Positions 5,145 to 5,358 of a stretch of 5,358 bases of DNA are shown one piece after another. The first letter of the stretch is position 1; every line of letters starts with the position of its first letter. The stretch spans positions 1 through 5,358 of the forward strand of contig CAYJWS010000070.1 of the NCBI GenBank assembly GCA_964373925.1. Reading direction: 5' to 3'. This DNA comes from CAYJWS01 sp964373925. Lineage in GTDB: Bacteria; Patescibacteriota; Patescibacteriia; Buchananbacterales; GWA2-38-13. A program made the position numbers and the translations under genes. The notes below the pieces were generated by a model. That model did not search any database and was not told the DNA's origin. It saw nothing but the letters and a program-made list of their open reading frames with translations.

Positions 5145-5198
5145 GTCACCCTGAGCCTGACGAAGAATCTGTAGATCCTTCGTAAAGCTCAAGATGAC
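5145..5198. repeat. Imperfect hairpin repeat upstream of the leuA-like gene
   Basis: GTCACCCTGAGC (5145-5156) pairs ten of twelve positions with GCTCAAGATGAC (5187-5198). Inside, ACGAAGAATC (5160-5169) pairs nine of ten with GATCCTTCGT (5174-5183). The sequence resembles the GTCATCCTGAGC...GAAGGATC interspersed repeat I recall from many bacterial genomes. It has no T-run on either side that would make it an obvious terminator. A related half arm occurs at 409-420. Confidence 0.6.
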
Positions 5199-5216
5199 GA
5201 ATTATGGAAAACCTCC

Positions 5217-5358
5217 TGCCTTTTTGGTAGGCAAACTCAATAAGCTATTGCTCTAAAATCGGTATGTGGTTAATGTTTTCTAAGTGTCTCCTTCGGATCT
5301 TTTCACCCCGCCATGAAGGCGGGGTTAATGTTTTCTAAGTGTCGCTTCGCTCACTAAG
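5217..5358. repeat. Direct repeats flanking a GC-rich hairpin, no gene
   Basis: An identical 21-base sequence containing TTAATGTTTTCTAAGTGTC occurs at 5268-5288 and 5323-5343, a 55-base period. Between the copies is a perfect 7-bp hairpin CCCCGCC (5306-5312)/GGCGGGG (5318-5324), whose last two bases begin the second repeat. The second copy continues into a hairpin-like CTAAGTG...CACTAAG at the window end (5335-5358), and the array may go on beyond it. A small hairpin TGCCT/AGGCA lies at 5217-5233. No open frame in this stretch looks like a gene. Confidence 0.65.

Noticed and set aside
4499..5174. Long plus-strand frames opposite the leuA-like gene
   Set aside because: They are shadows of a clearly coding minus-strand gene, with no recognisable domain; the frame at 2608-2937 opposite gpsA is the same case.
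5268..5358. CRISPR array
   Set aside because: Only two copies are visible, the interval contains a hairpin sharing bases with the repeat, and no cas gene is present.

Overview
The window is bacterial chromosomal DNA carrying four intact protein genes, all on the minus strand. Every gene is read with the standard code and ends in TAA or TAG. Intergenic spaces of 150-440 bases are unusually rich in hairpins and short dispersed repeats. E. coli-like promoter and Shine-Dalgarno (SD) signals (an extended TATAAT before gpsA, GGAGG before the leuA-like gene) argue against Bacteroidetes. The lean AT-rich genes, repeat-filled gaps and modified endonuclease III would suit a candidate-phylum bacterium such as a member of the Patescibacteria, but this is an inference and I cannot place it with certainty.

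Layout from right to left, the direction of transcription. Bases 5057-5358 hold no gene but contain an imperfect 54-base hairpin repeat and a pair of 21-base direct repeats around a GC-rich hairpin. A leuA-like 2-isopropylmalate/citramalate synthase family gene (5047-3506) has its own SD and a clear intrinsic terminator (3491-3451), so it looks like a single-gene unit. A GC-rich palindromic repeat (3407-3445) separates it from the next promoter. gpsA (3300-2410) starts from a strong extended -10 box so close to its ATG that the mRNA is probably leaderless. It is followed after only 9 bases by a bshA-type glycosyltransferase gene (2400-1252), a probable two-gene operon. Two inverted REP-like palindromes (1116-1242) fill the gap to nth (1103-444), which encodes endonuclease III.

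The left 443 bases have no convincing gene. Bases 90-281 can be folded into one fully nested structure: three stacked closing helices, two internal hairpins and a possible pseudoknot. This is the best candidate for something undescribed, probably a structured RNA of about 190 nt, but I cannot assign it to a known family and its strand is uncertain. A perfect DnaA-box sequence lies at 357-365.

Functionally, gpsA supplies sn-glycerol-3-phosphate for phospholipids, the bshA-like enzyme would join GlcNAc to malate (first step of bacillithiol synthesis) if its assignment holds, nth repairs oxidised pyrimidines, and the leuA-like enzyme condenses acetyl-CoA with a 2-oxoacid. They do not form one obvious pathway. 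No phage, transposase, CRISPR or defence genes are visible.
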